From: Microvelia longipes
Taxonomy: Eukaryota > Arthropoda > Insecta > Hemiptera > Veliidae
Direction: 5' to 3'
Length of the DNA stretch: 64,000 nucleotides
Assembly (NCBI GenBank): GCA_018340805.1
Contig: JACMZG010001908.1
Coordinates: 34,288,294 to 34,352,293 of the forward strand
In this document: positions 30,850-43,056 of the stretch, piece by piece
Layout: each line of letters opens with the position of its first letter
How positions within the stretch are numbered: the first letter of the stretch is position 1
Made by a program: the position numbers and the translations under genes
Notes under the pieces: model-generated
Told to the model about the DNA's origin: nothing
The model's database searches: none
The model's input: the letters and a program-made list of their open reading frames with translations, nothing else

Positions 30850-32130
30850 TTTAGATCTATTGACAACCTAAGAACAACACGTGCCTCCACCCCCACTGTG
30901 GAATGAAAGACAATTGCTTTAAACCCAAAAGTTAGACATACTAAATTTAAGAAACCTACTTTAAGGGTCCTATATTCCCTATTAACCTTATAGGGTTAGG
31001 GATCTTTTAAGTTAAAAGTACTTGATATCGATTTCGCTCTATTTTTAAGTTAAGTCAATGGACATGAACCAATGATTGACAACAATTATGCTTTAAAATC
31101 ACAGCTAAAAAGCTACCTAACTATTAATTATAAACGGACATATTTCTATTAATAATTTAAAAGCACAGTGCCGATGGCGCTGAAAGTTATTAAATTTCCT
31201 GAATCATATTAAGAGGCCATTAAATGATTAGTTATCAGTAAAATGCTTCCAGAAATCTTGGGGGGGGGATATTATAATATTAGGGTTAAGGGTTAGTTGA
31301 GATAAAATATTACTAAGGTTGTTTAATTTTGTTTTTACCTGCATAAGTTCTATCCCTGACAGTGTTTAATTTTTATCTACACGAACACGAAGTCAAGCCA
31401 GATCTGCGATTTTTGTTTGTTTGTTGTTTTGTTTATTTTGGTTTATTGTTTATTGTTGTTCTGTGTTTGACACACAGAGACCAAGTTGTTCTTTTGCGTA
31501 TTGCCTCAACCTCGCTTTGTTGGCCCTCAGAATTGTGAAATTTATGTTGCATGCTATAATTATATTGCTCATTAGTTAATATCAAGGATTCTTAATAAAG
31601 GGGGTGGCGTGCTAAGTCCTTTGTCTTATAACAAAATGACTCCGTTGTGGATAAAATAAAAAATAGAGAAGAATCAATTACAAAACATATTTCTCATACA
31701 AACTGCGCATGCTTGGTACGAACTGTGTATACTCGCAGTAATTAAATTAACTGCGCAAGTCTTAGATTTCGAGGACAACTTACCTCCTGACGACTATTTG
31801 TAGTTTGATGTTATGAGTAATCCACAGCATAGTAACGTACCAATCCTGACGACTGTTTTTCTGTTAAAGGTTATAAACAATGATCATTATTGCCTCTTGT
31901 CGCTCAGGGAAAATTTGTGTTCATCGTTGTTATAAATTTCCTTCATTTGGAAATTCAAAGCCAATCATATGAGCTCAATATCAAGTCTGTATCGAATGCT
32001 TAGCTAATTTTTAGGATTTTTAAAGAATTTTAAGCCTTTTTCTTCGATACTTGGTCGTAAAGTATTTGTTTGGCAAAAATTTAAGAATAACAAAAATATC
32101 CGATGAAAGAAAGATATTATATTTTTTAAA
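30850..32130. other. intergenic, nothing recognised
   Basis: No gene or terminal-repeat element seen; one 9-base G run near 31260. Confidence 0.5.
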
Positions 32131-32139
32131 TCTGGTGTC

Positions 32140-32520
32140 GAGGTCCACAAGCTGGTCGAATGTTCTTTTCAATTCGTGTTTTCTTGATCTACAATTTATT
32201 TCTTGCGTAAGTCTCCAGTTTATGCCTTATAATCTGGGCAGTAATATTACAACTTGTTACACAATGTGTCCGGGATTTTTTAAAGGAAATGCGCATATGC
32301 ATTTCCAGGATATAAAACTATGGTCATTATTCGATAATCGACACTGTACAGCATTATTCGTTGCCGTATAATGCTCTGTTTTTAGCGTATTTCCTTTGAA
32401 AATTTTGGAAAAATTGTGTAACAAGTAGTAATGCTACTGCTCGGGTTATGAGGCATACACTAGAAACTTAAGCAAGATATGGATTGAGCAAGAAAGCTTG
32501 AATTGTCAAGAAAATTTGCT
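32140..32520. mobile_element. ~380-bp imperfect foldback MITE
   Basis: The left arm has 'tttatgccttataatctggg', 'acttgttacacaa' and 'aaaggaaatgcgc'. The right arm, reversed, has 'tgtatgcctcataacccgag', 'acttgttacacaa' and 'aaaggaaatacgc'. The arms extend outward to 'ttcttgcgtaagt'. Confidence 0.75.
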
Positions 32521-32877
32521 CGGCTAGCAGATTCCGGCAAAGAATTATTTTGTAGTTATAAGCTAATGTAAACTCAACTCAACATTTGTTATTTATCGAC
32601 CGTATTGTTGGTTTTCTGTTTATTTACCACAATTTTTTCGGCCTTAAAGTCACTGAGGGCAGTCCAATCAACTTTGTACCAGTTTCAGCAAATCAAAATA
32701 CAAAAAAAGAACCTTTTTGCAGTCATTTATATTACTGATTCTTTTAAAACTGTGCTGGCGCAGGACCCATAACAACCTTTTTTGAGTCTCTGTCTTCTCC
32801 AAGACCATCTTTCGTGCTCAGTTTGATATATAAATTCGTTTTAAATGTTGCGTGTTTACAAGAATCCACTAGAAATA

Positions 32878-33017
<140 letters not shown>

Positions 33018-33259
33018 AAGTAAATAAATATGAAACTAATATATAGTTTGTGTGTATAATTGTACCAAATGATACATGATAAACTGTTTTGTAATTTAAA
33101 GGCTTGTAAGCCGTAAATTGTAAATAAATAAATAATAATGACTGAAATGTCAGAATAAAAAAAAACAAATTTCAGCAAACACATCATTTAACATTATTCT
33201 TTAATTTTCATTTAAAAAAATTACACAATTCCAAATTTCCAGTGAACAAAAAACTCAAA

Positions 33260-34510
33260 ATGAACGCCAGCACATTGTCTAAGAGCAACAAGTATGAGAG
33301 TCTTCTGCTTCTCGAGTTCATGGTTAATAGTGTTACTTATTATGAGAGTACTTACAATTTAGATCGAGATTACCTCAATAACCTTGAAGAAAGTAAAGTA
33401 TCCATTAAATTTAGAGATTGTTGTCTTGTGGAAATAATCGAAGAGGAAAATAGTAAATGTGAAATCGATGAGCACTGTAATAGAAAAATTTACTTTGGCA
33501 ACGGTAAATCATGCTTAATATCTTTAAGCCAGATAAATAACTCAACCAATAAAACAGCAAGTATCTCTGTTTCTAGAAAGGACCCATGTGGAGGTGAAAA
33601 ATCTTTTTATACTTTCGGAGAAGCTAAGATGAATTTAGAACCCATTTTTAAAGAAATAACTAAAGGAAACAGAGGTAACAAACTAAAAAGTTTGAAAGGA
33701 ACTTATAAATTTGTGGATAGACAATGCAATGATGCCGGAGCTCTAGATATATTTGTGAGAGGTACAAATTTAGGGAAAAGGGTTACGACATTGTTTCAAC
33801 TTGGAGCTGGTGAGAGCTCGTTTTATTTTAAAGGCGCTGAAACAGATCCTTGCGGTTCTGAAGAGGAGTCCTCTGATTCGTCTTGCTTTAACTGTCCTCA
33901 ATTAGAAATGGCTAACAACAAGGTATCATCATTTGCTAGACCAACTCCAACGCCTCAATTTAATTTCAACCAATTTCAAGGAAGCCAATATCCTATAAGC
34001 CCATTTGGACCGGTTTCTGGGCCGTCTAACATGGGACCACCTCGTACTCCATGTTCACGAAAAAGTACATGTACCTCTAGACAACGGTCTGTTGGTCCTT
34101 CCCAGCCTTCTGCTTGCAATCAAGCCATGATGCCTAGCTTTCCACCCCAATATGAAATGCCAGGTAGTATGGGCATACCCGGTATGGGCATGCCCGGTAT
34201 AGGTATGCCCGGTATAGGTATGCCCGGTACGGGTATGTCCGGTATGGGTATGAATATGGTACAGCCTATGGGAGGTCCGAATATGGGGTTCAATGTTCCT
34301 GGTATGGAGTATGGAGGACCAAATACTACAATGGGTGCACCTGGTATGGGAGGTCCACAGGATGCACTAGTGTCGTACCAACAAGATGGCCTTCTTTATC
34401 GTGATGAAGATTATGAACAACTCAATGGTGATTACAAAGAAATATCCGCTGCAGTTAATGGATATGAAGTCAAAATAAAAGTCTTAAGAAGGTCGAAAAA
34501 AGAAAAATAA
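33260..34510 (+). CDS. DUF4497/MAP10-like domain protein, Met-Gly-Pro-rich tail
   Basis: A single uninterrupted ORF of 416 aa starts at the ATG in 'ctcaaaATGa', a good insect start context. The upstream in-frame GTG is not used here. Residues about 10-200 resemble the N-terminal domain of MAP10 (DUF4497): YESLLLLEFMVNSVTYYES, then YFGNGKSCLISLSQI (MAP10 has FGRGKSCLFRLQP), then GTYKFVDRQCNDAGALDIFV and NLGKRVTTLFQL. A Ser/Cys-rich linker and a proline/asparagine segment follow. About residues 295-335 form a MGIPGMGMPGIGM-type repeat, and the C-terminus is basic (KVLRRSKKEK). MAP10 is a microtubule-associated protein, but function here is inferred from one domain only. Absence of introns may mean a retrocopy or a testis-type gene. 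Confidence 0.8.
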   Translation: MNASTLSKSNKYESLLLLEFMVNSVTYYESTYNLDRDYLNNLEESKVSIKFRDCCLVEIIEEENSKCEIDEHCNRKIYFGNGKSCLISLSQINNSTNKTASISVSRKDPCGGEKSFYTFGEAKMNLEPIFKEITKGNRGNKLKSLKGTYKFVDRQCNDAGALDIFVRGTNLGKRVTTLFQLGAGESSFYFKGAETDPCGSEEESSDSSCFNCPQLEMANNKVSSFARPTPTPQFNFNQFQGSQYPISPFGPVSGPSNMGPPRTPCSRKSTCTSRQRSVGPSQPSACNQAMMPSFPPQYEMPGSMGIPGMGMPGIGMPGIGMPGTGMSGMGMNMVQPMGGPNMGFNVPGMEYGGPNTTMGAPGMGGPQDALVSYQQDGLLYRDEDYEQLNGDYKEISAAVNGYEVKIKVLRRSKKEK

Positions 34511-34573
34511 GTAGAACACATTATTGTTATTAACATCTTTTTTTAAATTTGTCCGTCCAAAGAAATTCACAAA

Positions 34574-34579
34574 AATAAA
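34574..34579 (+). promoter_or_regulatory. candidate polyadenylation signal
   Basis: AATAAA about 65 bp after the stop of the MAP10-like ORF. Confidence 0.5.
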
Positions 34580-34734
34580 TTTTTTGAATTTAAACCATTT
34601 TTAATGAAACTAACTTTAAAATATTCCTATTGAAGGAGTTCATTGTCTGATAAAGAGCTGGACTTGAAAATTAGGAGGAATAATAATTTACTTTGATATC
34701 ATTTGTATTTTCGCCATTGCAAATAATTTTAAAA

Positions 34735-35076
34735 TTTTTTGAGACAGTGGACTGGAATAACAACTTTTTACTTCTTTAAATGGCTCTATTTCACCTGACC
34801 CCAGGCATACTCATGTCTACTAACAAAATATTACTGTGAAATGTTATGACTCATATTCACTGAGCATTTTTATTTCTCTTTAGGTTTTGGTATAGAAGTC
34901 GCATTTTTAGGCGTTTGATTATCCTAACGTCTTTTAATTTTATTCAGTTTGCAGATATCAGTATTCCTGGGGGCACACTCATGCAAAAATATATATGCCT
35001 ATATATTCAGGCGAATATAGTAATTTAAAGAAGTAAAAAGTTGTTATTCCAGTGCCATCCAGTGTCTTAAAAAAAA
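34735..35076. mobile_element. 342-bp MITE with long inverted repeats
   Basis: Both arms contain 'actggaataacaacttttta' followed by 'cttctttaaat'. The ends are TTTTTTGAGACAGTGG and, reversed, TTTTTTAAGACACTGG. It lies between two converging genes. Confidence 0.8.
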
Positions 35077-35464
35077 TTAAATCTTACTTTTAAATTTATA
35101 CCTAAATTCTTAAGTTTATAAATCCAGTTTGGCGAAAAGTTTTTAGGCATATAGCTTGAATCGCTGTAAATGGGAAAACTTATTTTAATTTACTTCAGAA
35201 TCGAAACTAAGTTTAATAGACTATTTAATATTTCCACATTTTAAATTTATATTTTGCCTAAAAAAATTTAATACTATATTCCTTTAGAAGCCTAACTGCG
35301 GTCAAGGCAGCTCTTCCTTATCTGAAATTTCTGTGCATTTAAAAATAGTCATTTGTATCCGTATTTCTTATTTGATCTAATATTTTTGAAATGATGCAGT
35401 TTAATCTAACTTGCTGAAGTCTTGAGTTTTACGATGAAACAAAACATTTTTTGGTAAAACCATT

Positions 35465-35470
35465 TTTATT
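35465..35470 (-). promoter_or_regulatory. candidate polyadenylation signal
   Basis: Minus-strand AATAAA about 105 bp past the stop of the His-rich gene. Confidence 0.4.
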
Positions 35471-35572
35471 ATAACAAAATAATACAAAAGAATATAAGTT
35501 AAATTAATGAGGTACCGAGTGTATTTACATAATTTACATAAATAATAAAATAATCTTTGGTAAATTTAAATT

Positions 35573-37100
35573 CTACTGAAGATGATGGGGTTGATATGTT
35601 TGAGAGTCATGGAAAGATTGAGTCTGATCGTATGACTGTACTGGGTAGAGTCCGGTCGGAGAGTTATAATCTGTTCCTTCTGAAGTTACCGGATGGATGG
35701 AGGATGCGATCGGTTGGAAGTAATCTTGAGAGGGATAATCAGAAGGTGGTGGATGGCGAAGTGGCTCAGCGACAGGATTGCTAAACGAAGCCGATGATTG
35801 TTGCTCTAAAATTGGGCTCTCGAAAGTATTTGCTCTGTTGTAACCAGGTCTTTCGAAGGGTACTACCGACGGGTGGAAGTTAGACGGTTGTTTGTCAGTG
35901 TAATCTAAAGAATGGATGGATGTGTCATGATATTGATCTGGAGGAATGTAACGTCCATTTTGTTGGAATCCTTGTGGCCTAGGTTGATGCCAGCTATCGT
36001 GCTCTTTAACTTCAGGCCAGGGTGCCGTTCCAGCGCCTTCATACACATCTCTGTATGGCTTTCGGTTATATTTTTTAGAACTTTTGGTATTTTTGTATTG
36101 TGGAGATCTCTTTGAGTACCCTGAGTACCCTTTACCTCTGGTTCCTCCTTCTCTCCATTTTCCACCTTTCGGTACATCGTAATTATAGCCACCTCCCCTC
36201 TTCTCATCCCTGTAGCGACCTCTGCTCTCCTTATATCTTCCTTTATCGTCATTCCAATCATTATAATTTGGATAATTACCACCGTATTCGTAATCATCAT
36301 CGTAACCATAGTCCTCATCGTACTCTTTCCATGGAGGGATCCTCTTCTTTCCTCCTGAATAAGGTTGAGGCCTTCTGGGTGGTGCGTCGTAACTCTTAAA
36401 AGGTTCAGGTTTAGGTTTAGGTTTATGAATGTGAAGATTCTTCGTATGATGGTGATATATGTGCTTTATTCTTGCTGGAACTTTGACAATTACTCTTTTT
36501 CTGAAATCAAAAAAATTTCATTAATGGTTTGTCGATACTATTAAGTATAAGCGATATTTTTGTTGAAAATTCGCTAATATAGGTACATATACCATTAAGC
36601 AGGGCTTAATGGGCCCTACACATTGTGGAGGGTCACACCACGCTCGGTGCTGCTTATTTTTTATGATCCAACCAAAACCGTATAAACTAGCGCGTATTGA
36701 AATAAAACTTGGTATAATTATCCATTCCTTAAAACCTGTACCAAATTTCAACTCAATTATATTATTTTTCGATTTTTTACAATTGTTTTAAAAACGTATA
36801 CACGTCATTCATTGGGATCTGTGATGATAACAAACACACATACAGGCACACAACTTTGTGAAAACCACGCAGGAGGTCTTAAAAACACCTAAAACGGATA
36901 ATTCAGGTGAAATCCCAATTTCGGATGTTTTGGCTATCGCAATAATTTTCCTATATACTTACAGTATAAATGAGGAAAAATAAAAAAAGCATAAGTCATT
37001 TATAAATGAGATTATAATGCGCCTTGTTTTAAGATTTTCGAAGAAAATAATTTACTCACCCTTTACTCACTTTGATTATTTTGCTATCAAAGTTGCTCAT
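35573..37100 (-). CDS. basic His/Tyr/Gly/Pro-rich protein, two exons, unknown function
   Basis: Exon 1 is 37100-37060 (MSNFDSKIIKVSK) and exon 2 is 36500-35573, joined in frame across GT-AG sites; total 322 aa. The second exon starts KRVIVKVPARIKHIYHHH, a pattern seen in insect extracellular or cuticle-like proteins (KVP plus HHH). It then has KPKPKPEP, an acidic-Tyr stretch (YDEDYGYDDDYEYGGNY) and an Arg/Gly/Lys-rich segment. The C-terminal half is rich in Pro, Ser, Gln and Tyr. There is no signal peptide on this start, so either the protein is intracellular or a further 5' exon was missed. A TATATAG on the minus strand at about 37250-37256 is a possible TATA box. The long low-complexity frame with clean splice sites argues for a real gene. 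I do not recognise a named family. Confidence 0.72.
36600..36990 (-). repeat. 5S-family fragment in the intron of the His-rich gene
   Basis: Reverse-strand 5S-like 'gtcacaccacgctcggtgct' (36632-36651) is followed by 'atgatccaaccaaaaccgta' and a body with 'gtaccaaatttcaact'. 'aggtcttaaaaacacctaaa' and the tail 'tataaatgaggaaaa' come next. The order matches copies near 54 kb and 61 kb. Confidence 0.75.
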
Positions 37101-37479
37101 TCACTTGGAATTGTAAACCCTTAGCTCTCATTCGTTTCTAATGATTGCATTTATAATCATTTCACAAAAAATATAACTAATTTAGTTACAAATAGAGTAA
37201 GGCTCAGTCACACAGCTCCGTTATGATTCGAAGCAACTCGGTATAAAGCTATATAATTAAATGATTGTAAAGTAGGTAAATACCTCAGGGAATCAAGCCA
37301 TTAGATGAAAAATATTTTAGTATTCAAGTAAATAAAGTATTGATCTTAAATCCTTTGTGTAAATGTAGTACTGGAGTTTTTATATATACATTTTATTTAT
37401 TATTTATTAATATATTCTATTGATATAGCTTTTTTTGCACTGGTCAACTTGGACCATACAGCCATATAATACATGTATA

Positions 37480-37800
37480 GCTACTAGTGGTGTAATTGAA
37501 TTCTATGTTATTTATATTTGTTACAGTTATTTAAGTTAAGTGACGTGATATAAATTTTTTCTATTACAAATAGCGTTTATTGACTTAATCATACGGTCGA
37601 AAGCTTAAACGTTGTTTTTGATTATTATGACCAAAACCTCATAACTCTTTACTATTTTTTCTATGTTATTAATATTTGATAGTTATTTAAGTTAAGTGAC
37701 GTAATATGATCTTTTTCTATCTTATGAATATATACTCTGTTTATCTGCTAAATATACTCCATTTATCTGTTTACCAACAGTCAAAACTAGCGATCTGACC
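37480..37800. repeat. local duplication, two decayed copies
   Basis: 'ctatgttatt.atattt' followed by 'agttatttaagttaagtgac' occurs near 37500 and again near 37662, with similar 'cttttctat' continuations. Confidence 0.6.
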
Positions 37801-38562
37801 AAGACCGTAGAATTAAAAATAAATAAAATATATTTATTCTGCTTTACAAAATCAAAAATTACTAAATTACTAAAATTACTAAATATTTCTATTTTATAAG
37901 CACATCCTCGAATGTGTGGAGCTCGTGCTCGAGGATGGCTGGAGCAGTTTATGTATAAAATGCTCCAGTAGTATGTATAACATTCTAACCGTATTGAAAT
38001 AAAACTTTTTATAATATAATGGGGTACGTTTGAACTAAATTAAACTTAACAGGTTGGTTTTTCGATTTAAAAAAGTATATATGCTATTTGATTAAAATTG
38101 AACTAATGCTGATATTAAGATAAAATTTAGCGCATTTTTGGTCTCATATAAACTTTATGTGATATTTAGCCCAATTTTAAATCGTTCCGAATACTTTTCC
38201 TCGCTTGATGAATTTATGAAATTTCATCAATGTCGTCTACTTGACATAGATTGAAATTTGTAATAAGTTTCAACTCTCAAGCATAATCACACTCTTTAAG
38301 TTATGGAGGATTATTTCGCCTACCTTGGCTTTGCCTAGATCTCGACAAAAACCGTAGTTAACTCCCTCGGCAAGCCTCAGGAGCTAAATATTTTTAATAC
38401 CTTGGCCTTTTATATACCTACCTCGGCCTCTGGATCTTAAGTAGTTTTCTCCTCTAGAGAAAAATCTTAATCTCGAGTCGTATAACTTTCTTTCCTTAAT
38501 AGTTGAGTTAATAACTATTAATTACTTTGTAGACATTGTCAAGTTCAAGTTTTGGTGCCAAC

Positions 38563-38857
38563 CATAGAGATATTATTACTAGAGGGGCCCTATAGGTTGA
38601 ATTTTGAAACATCAAAAAGTAACCTGAACACTCTTGAGTATTAATATGATAAAATAAACATTAAAAAATACCGTAACATATATAATACAACGTTTGTAAT
38701 AGGAAACAAAAACCGTACAATGCGGGAAAAAACCTTAACTTACTCTTAGAGAAGGTTTTAATGAGGTTACTCAGAGCCCCTGAGAGTCCCAAGAAGATGT
38801 CTCAGCCCTCTCAATGTATTAAGATAGGGTATGCCCCCTCTAGTATATATCTTTATG
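38563..38857 (+). mobile_element. hAT-like MITE, copy 3, clean 8-bp target duplication
   Basis: Ends 'catagagatattattactag' and, reversed, 'cataaagatatatactagag'. The flanks are an exact GTGCCAAC at 38555-38562 and 38858-38865. An 8-bp duplication with CA..TG ends is the hAT signature. No ORF is present. Confidence 0.9.
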
Positions 38858-39590
38858 GTGCCAACAATAAAATTAATAAAACCTTATGTCAAAAGTATTA
38901 ACTCTTGTTTCTCAGTTGTATTGCTTTACACTGCATTCATCACTTATCATGATCTCTTTGCATTATTTCAACCTCCCAATTTTAATATTTAATAATATTC
39001 AGAATTTTTTACATACTGTTAGTTTAATGATATAAAAACCTCTAATAAGGAATGTTTAAACACAGTAAATATCCATAATATTACATAATGTTTATTGAAA
39101 GGTATAAAAAACTCATTTAATATCTCGGTCCAATTATTACGAGCGATGTCTTGGTCACGGACTGACTGATCCGCCCAAACAACTTCTATTCTTCCTTCCT
39201 CACCAAGTGAACTGCACTTCAACACGGTATTCCTTCTAACCCATAGTTATGAATTAATTAATGATTCCTGATCACAGTTGTACTTCCGTCAATTTTTTTT
39301 TACTTTTTATGAAAATGATAAGAGAATAATCTTTCCTTTGCTTTGATATTTAATAATTTAGTTTGAGGTAGGTCTGATTTAAATGTAAATATCAGCGAAG
39401 GATATACTCACCACGCCAGACCTATCTTACTAGTGTCCACCTCGAATTGCTTACTGTATTTTTTTTAATTTTGTTGAAGCAATATGAAGACGAAGAGTGT
39501 ATAAATTTAAGATGGAATTATTTATTAGCCAGTTTCTATATATATTTAAATTCACTACACCAATCTCGGGATGATATTATTCACCAACCT

Positions 39591-39668
39591 TGATTGATAT
39601 GATTCAAAGAAATAAATTTGACATAGACATATATATGTCAAATTTATTTCTTTGAACCATATCAATCA
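39591..39668. repeat. 35-bp-arm hairpin
   Basis: 'tgattgatatgattcaaaga' and 'aataaatttgacata' form the left arm. The right arm is complementary with one mismatch and the centre is TA-rich. Confidence 0.8.
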
Positions 39669-39699
39669 CGAATGAATACAGACTTAATAAAGACCCAAA

Positions 39700-41245
39700 T
39701 TTTGATTTATTTATTTATTATTTTTGACATTTTATATTGAGTAATACAACAGCAGTTATTGTTACAAGTATTAAAGTTAATATTGTTTCTTGGCTTGAGA
39801 AGTCAGATAAGAGAAAAATCCACTGATTACACTCTGACGAGAGTTGTAAATTTTGATGTAAAACATAAAATTCTTATAAATTTTTAAATGTTAGGTGATT
39901 TTTTGTATCCTGTATTAGGGAGCCTATTCCCCTAGAAGCAATATTTTTAAAGTTAAATCCTAAGAAAAAAAGAAAAAAAACCTCATAAGCATAATTTGTT
40001 GGCACAAAATCGCTAAAATATTTTTTATCTCGATTTTAAGCTCCCATTTTGGATCCTCAAAAAAACTAAAATGTGGTTGTAGGTCCCATATAGGTTTTAC
40101 TCTCATGGAAAAATACCGTATAGAATGCGAAATAAATAATCATTTTGATAATTGAATAAAAGAATGAAAGAAATACGAGAAGAATAAAATGTAATGAATA
40201 TAAAGTATAGTTTTGTTTTCATATCTGTTGCATAAGAAGGAAGCGTTGTAACTTTAAAGAATCCCATAACACAAATACTGTTTTAGCATAAAATTTCCAC
40301 GTTTCAGCTTACACAGAACACAAAAATTCGATAATGAAGGTGTATAAATAATGTACCTATTAAAAAAAGTTACATTGAACTTTTATTTTAAAAGTTTATT
40401 CCTCCGTCAATTTATTAAGTTGATCAATATTTATTATTTTTTAGCACCACTATAAAAAATAAAAGTTTATCGTCTTATTACTAATTATTAGAATTTTCCA
40501 CTCTAGTTAATTACCGAAATTTCTTTTACAATTAATTTTTATTGTTCTTTTTAGTATTCAGGGAAACTAATCTTAATCATAGTTGTAGGTTACACGATTA
40601 ATAGAATAACAATAGATAATACAATTTTATGAAGGAATTCATAGAATCAATATAAATCTATTACAAGTTATTAATCATATAATAGTAGAAATTTAAAAAA
40701 ATCTATAGAAAGCTCTAAAGAAGAAGAATTGCGGGAAACAAGTTAAGACTGAAACGAACTCAGTCAATCAAAACATATTTTTTAAATTTTCTATGTCAAA
40801 TAGAAAATCAAACATTTTCAAAAACAAATCGAATAAATTTCAACTCAATTTTATCAGTAAAAACAAATTTAATTACTTTTAAGTTAAAGAATTTGAATAA
40901 CTTATTTGTTTGGTATTGAAATTAATAGTATCACCATAAGTTTATGCAATGCACCGTTCATATCATCCAACTGCAATTAAAAATGTATCTTCAAATCTGA
41001 AGATAGAAGAATAGATCTGAAGAATATTCTTTTAAGAAACGTTTTGTGCTTTCGTCTAAATTTATCTGCTTTTACATATTTTATCTTAAATTTCTTTTAT
41101 ATTTTCTTTCGAAATTATTTTAAATTAGTTTTCTTTTAATTATTGATCATTTGCGATATTTATACTATCTTTGAGACAAATAAAATTCTCAATATGCTAA
41201 ATAACATTTTTAAATAGTTATAGAGAAAATATGATATATTTTTCA

Positions 41246-41249
<4 letters not shown>
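39700..41249. other. AT-rich intergenic, nothing recognised
   Basis: No exon, tandem repeat or inverted-repeat element found. Confidence 0.5.
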
Positions 41250-41324
<75 letters not shown>

Positions 41325-41335
41325 AATATATATAT
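41250..41335. repeat. (TA)n microsatellite
   Basis: TA tract with a few single-base slips. Confidence 0.95.
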
Positions 41336-41936
41336 TATGTTTCATCAATTTATTTTATATCTTTTTTAGTTGCTACTAACGATATTACAATGGGATTCTG
41401 CTAGTTGTATAAGGCTATTTAGTTTTATTTTCTATTTAAAAGATTTGTATTAACATTAGTTTAACAATAACTGAAATGTTATAAAATAGCATTCACACTA
41501 CTGATCTCATCTATTCTTAAAAATACAGTATTAAGAATTGATAAGATCAACAAAATAAAAAAAGTAATTTTTAGTCCTCTGTTATTATAGAAAGAACCGA
41601 ATTATTATAGTTATTATAGAAGAATAGTTATGTAAAAATCTTATTCATTTGGATATTTTATGCATTTTTTTGAAGCAGTAATTTGATTATGATTTTCTTG
41701 TCCAAAATAAAGAACAAGGAAATGTTTTAAACTGATATTACTGTTTTTGCAACACGGCGCCTGTATATTACCTGTGAAGAGGTTAATTCGTAACCTTCTT
41801 TAAAGTATCAAACTTGTAGAAGAATCATCTTTATATTAGTGACTGTGTTTTTCATTAGAAAATTATGCTTATGAGATTGATGTGTTTTGATGATAGAAGA
41901 TGAGGTAGAGAAATGGGGGATACCAAAAGTATACAT

Positions 41937-41974
41937 ATGTATATAATATATATATTATATATAATTAATATATA

Positions 41975-42016
<42 letters not shown>

Positions 42017-42020
42017 GATT
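41937..42020. repeat. (TA)n microsatellite
   Basis: Interrupted TA tract. Confidence 0.93.
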
Positions 42021-42399
42021 ATAAAACAGTTATATATTATATAAACAAAAATATATGTTATAATGGGAAATGCATATTGTGCAGAATGCTTGCCCTAGGT
42101 TGGGCAATTTGGATGGAACTCACATTTTTTCACTCCATGTTAGTTTTAATTACTTTAAAATAAATTTAGCATGGTTTCTTCTCAGTCTAACACATTATTA
42201 TTAGCATTTTTAACATTGTAAATTACAAATAAGTTAAAATAGTTTTCGATTATCTAAATGAAATTCAGTTATTTTTATGGTGAAAAATAAATTACTATTC
42301 GAAGTAAATATAGTTTTTATCAATTTAGTAATTTAATTTAAAATTAATTTTTGTTTAAACTTCTTTCGTTGTAATGTAATGAAGTTTAATTTTTTTTGC

Positions 42400-42620
42400 C
42401 CCACGACGGTCAAGTTGTCGAAACGGTTACGACAACTTGGCCGGATTGGTTTTTGTTGGAACGTAAAAGTAAAGCAGCATCGAGCATGGTCAGTGCCTGG
42501 ATGGTTCACCGCAGGGGTTAAAACCAGTGTATTTTACTATCTGATGACGTGCAAAGCGAGTCCGAAGTAGTGAGGATAAACTTAGCGGATCCCATGTGTT
42601 AAGCAAAACTTCTGAGGTAC
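42400..42620 (+). repeat. 5S-family fragment, sense orientation
   Basis: 'ggtttttgttgga' leads into the 5S-like 'agcagcatcgagcatggtca' (42473-42492) and 'gcctggatggttcaccgc'. A 'gcaaagcgagtccgaagtag' block (42551-42570) and 'gaggtactctgtacc' follow. The inverted partner is missing. Confidence 0.75.
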
Positions 42621-42816
42621 TCTGTACCCGATTTTGTTTCTATATGCTATACTTTTTTTTAGCAAATTTTCATATAAAATTACGTTTCTGAGGCTGTTTG
42701 GATGTCATGTAGTAATTCATTTGTTTTTATTAGGCTCAACAAGTTAGTATTTGGTGGATACACTAGGCTTTAGGGTGGACTTAACTATTAATTTTTCACC
42801 AAAATAATAACGTTTA

Positions 42817-43056
42817 GGCCCGTGTTAAGAATCATTTTTAAAAAATCTCTCCTGAGTTGTTCCTAGCCTTTTCCTAGGTTGTTCCTAATCTTTTCCAAGA
42901 ATTTAAGGTGCGAAGTTAGGAAAAGGCTATAAGAAACCTTGGAGGGATCTCTCCCTTGCTCTAGGGCCGGTTAAAAATGCACTAAAATGGACACTACAGC
43001 TAGGAACAACCTAGAAGAGATTTTTTTGATATTTTTGATTATTCCGATTACGGGCC
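42817..43056. mobile_element. Harbinger-like MITE, TTA target duplication
   Basis: Ends GGCCCGT..ACGGGCC are flanked by TTA on both sides. The arms share 'ggttgttccta' and 'aaatctctcctgagttgttc' / 'aaatctcttctaggttgttc'. The 3-bp TTA is typical of PIF/Harbinger. Confidence 0.8.

Noticed and set aside
36046..36399. Plus-strand and alternative-frame ORFs over the His-rich exon
   Set aside because: Shadows of the low-complexity minus-strand frame, which has the in-frame splice and stop.
36410..36432. (GGTTTA)n, reminiscent of telomeric repeats
   Set aside because: It is the coding sequence for KPKPKP in the His-rich gene and only three units long; insect telomere repeats are TTAGG.
39019..39225. 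Minus-strand frame GRIEVVWADQSVRDQDIARN
   Set aside because: Composition looks protein-like, but it is short, has no splice signals I trust and matches no family I know; may be a transposon scrap.
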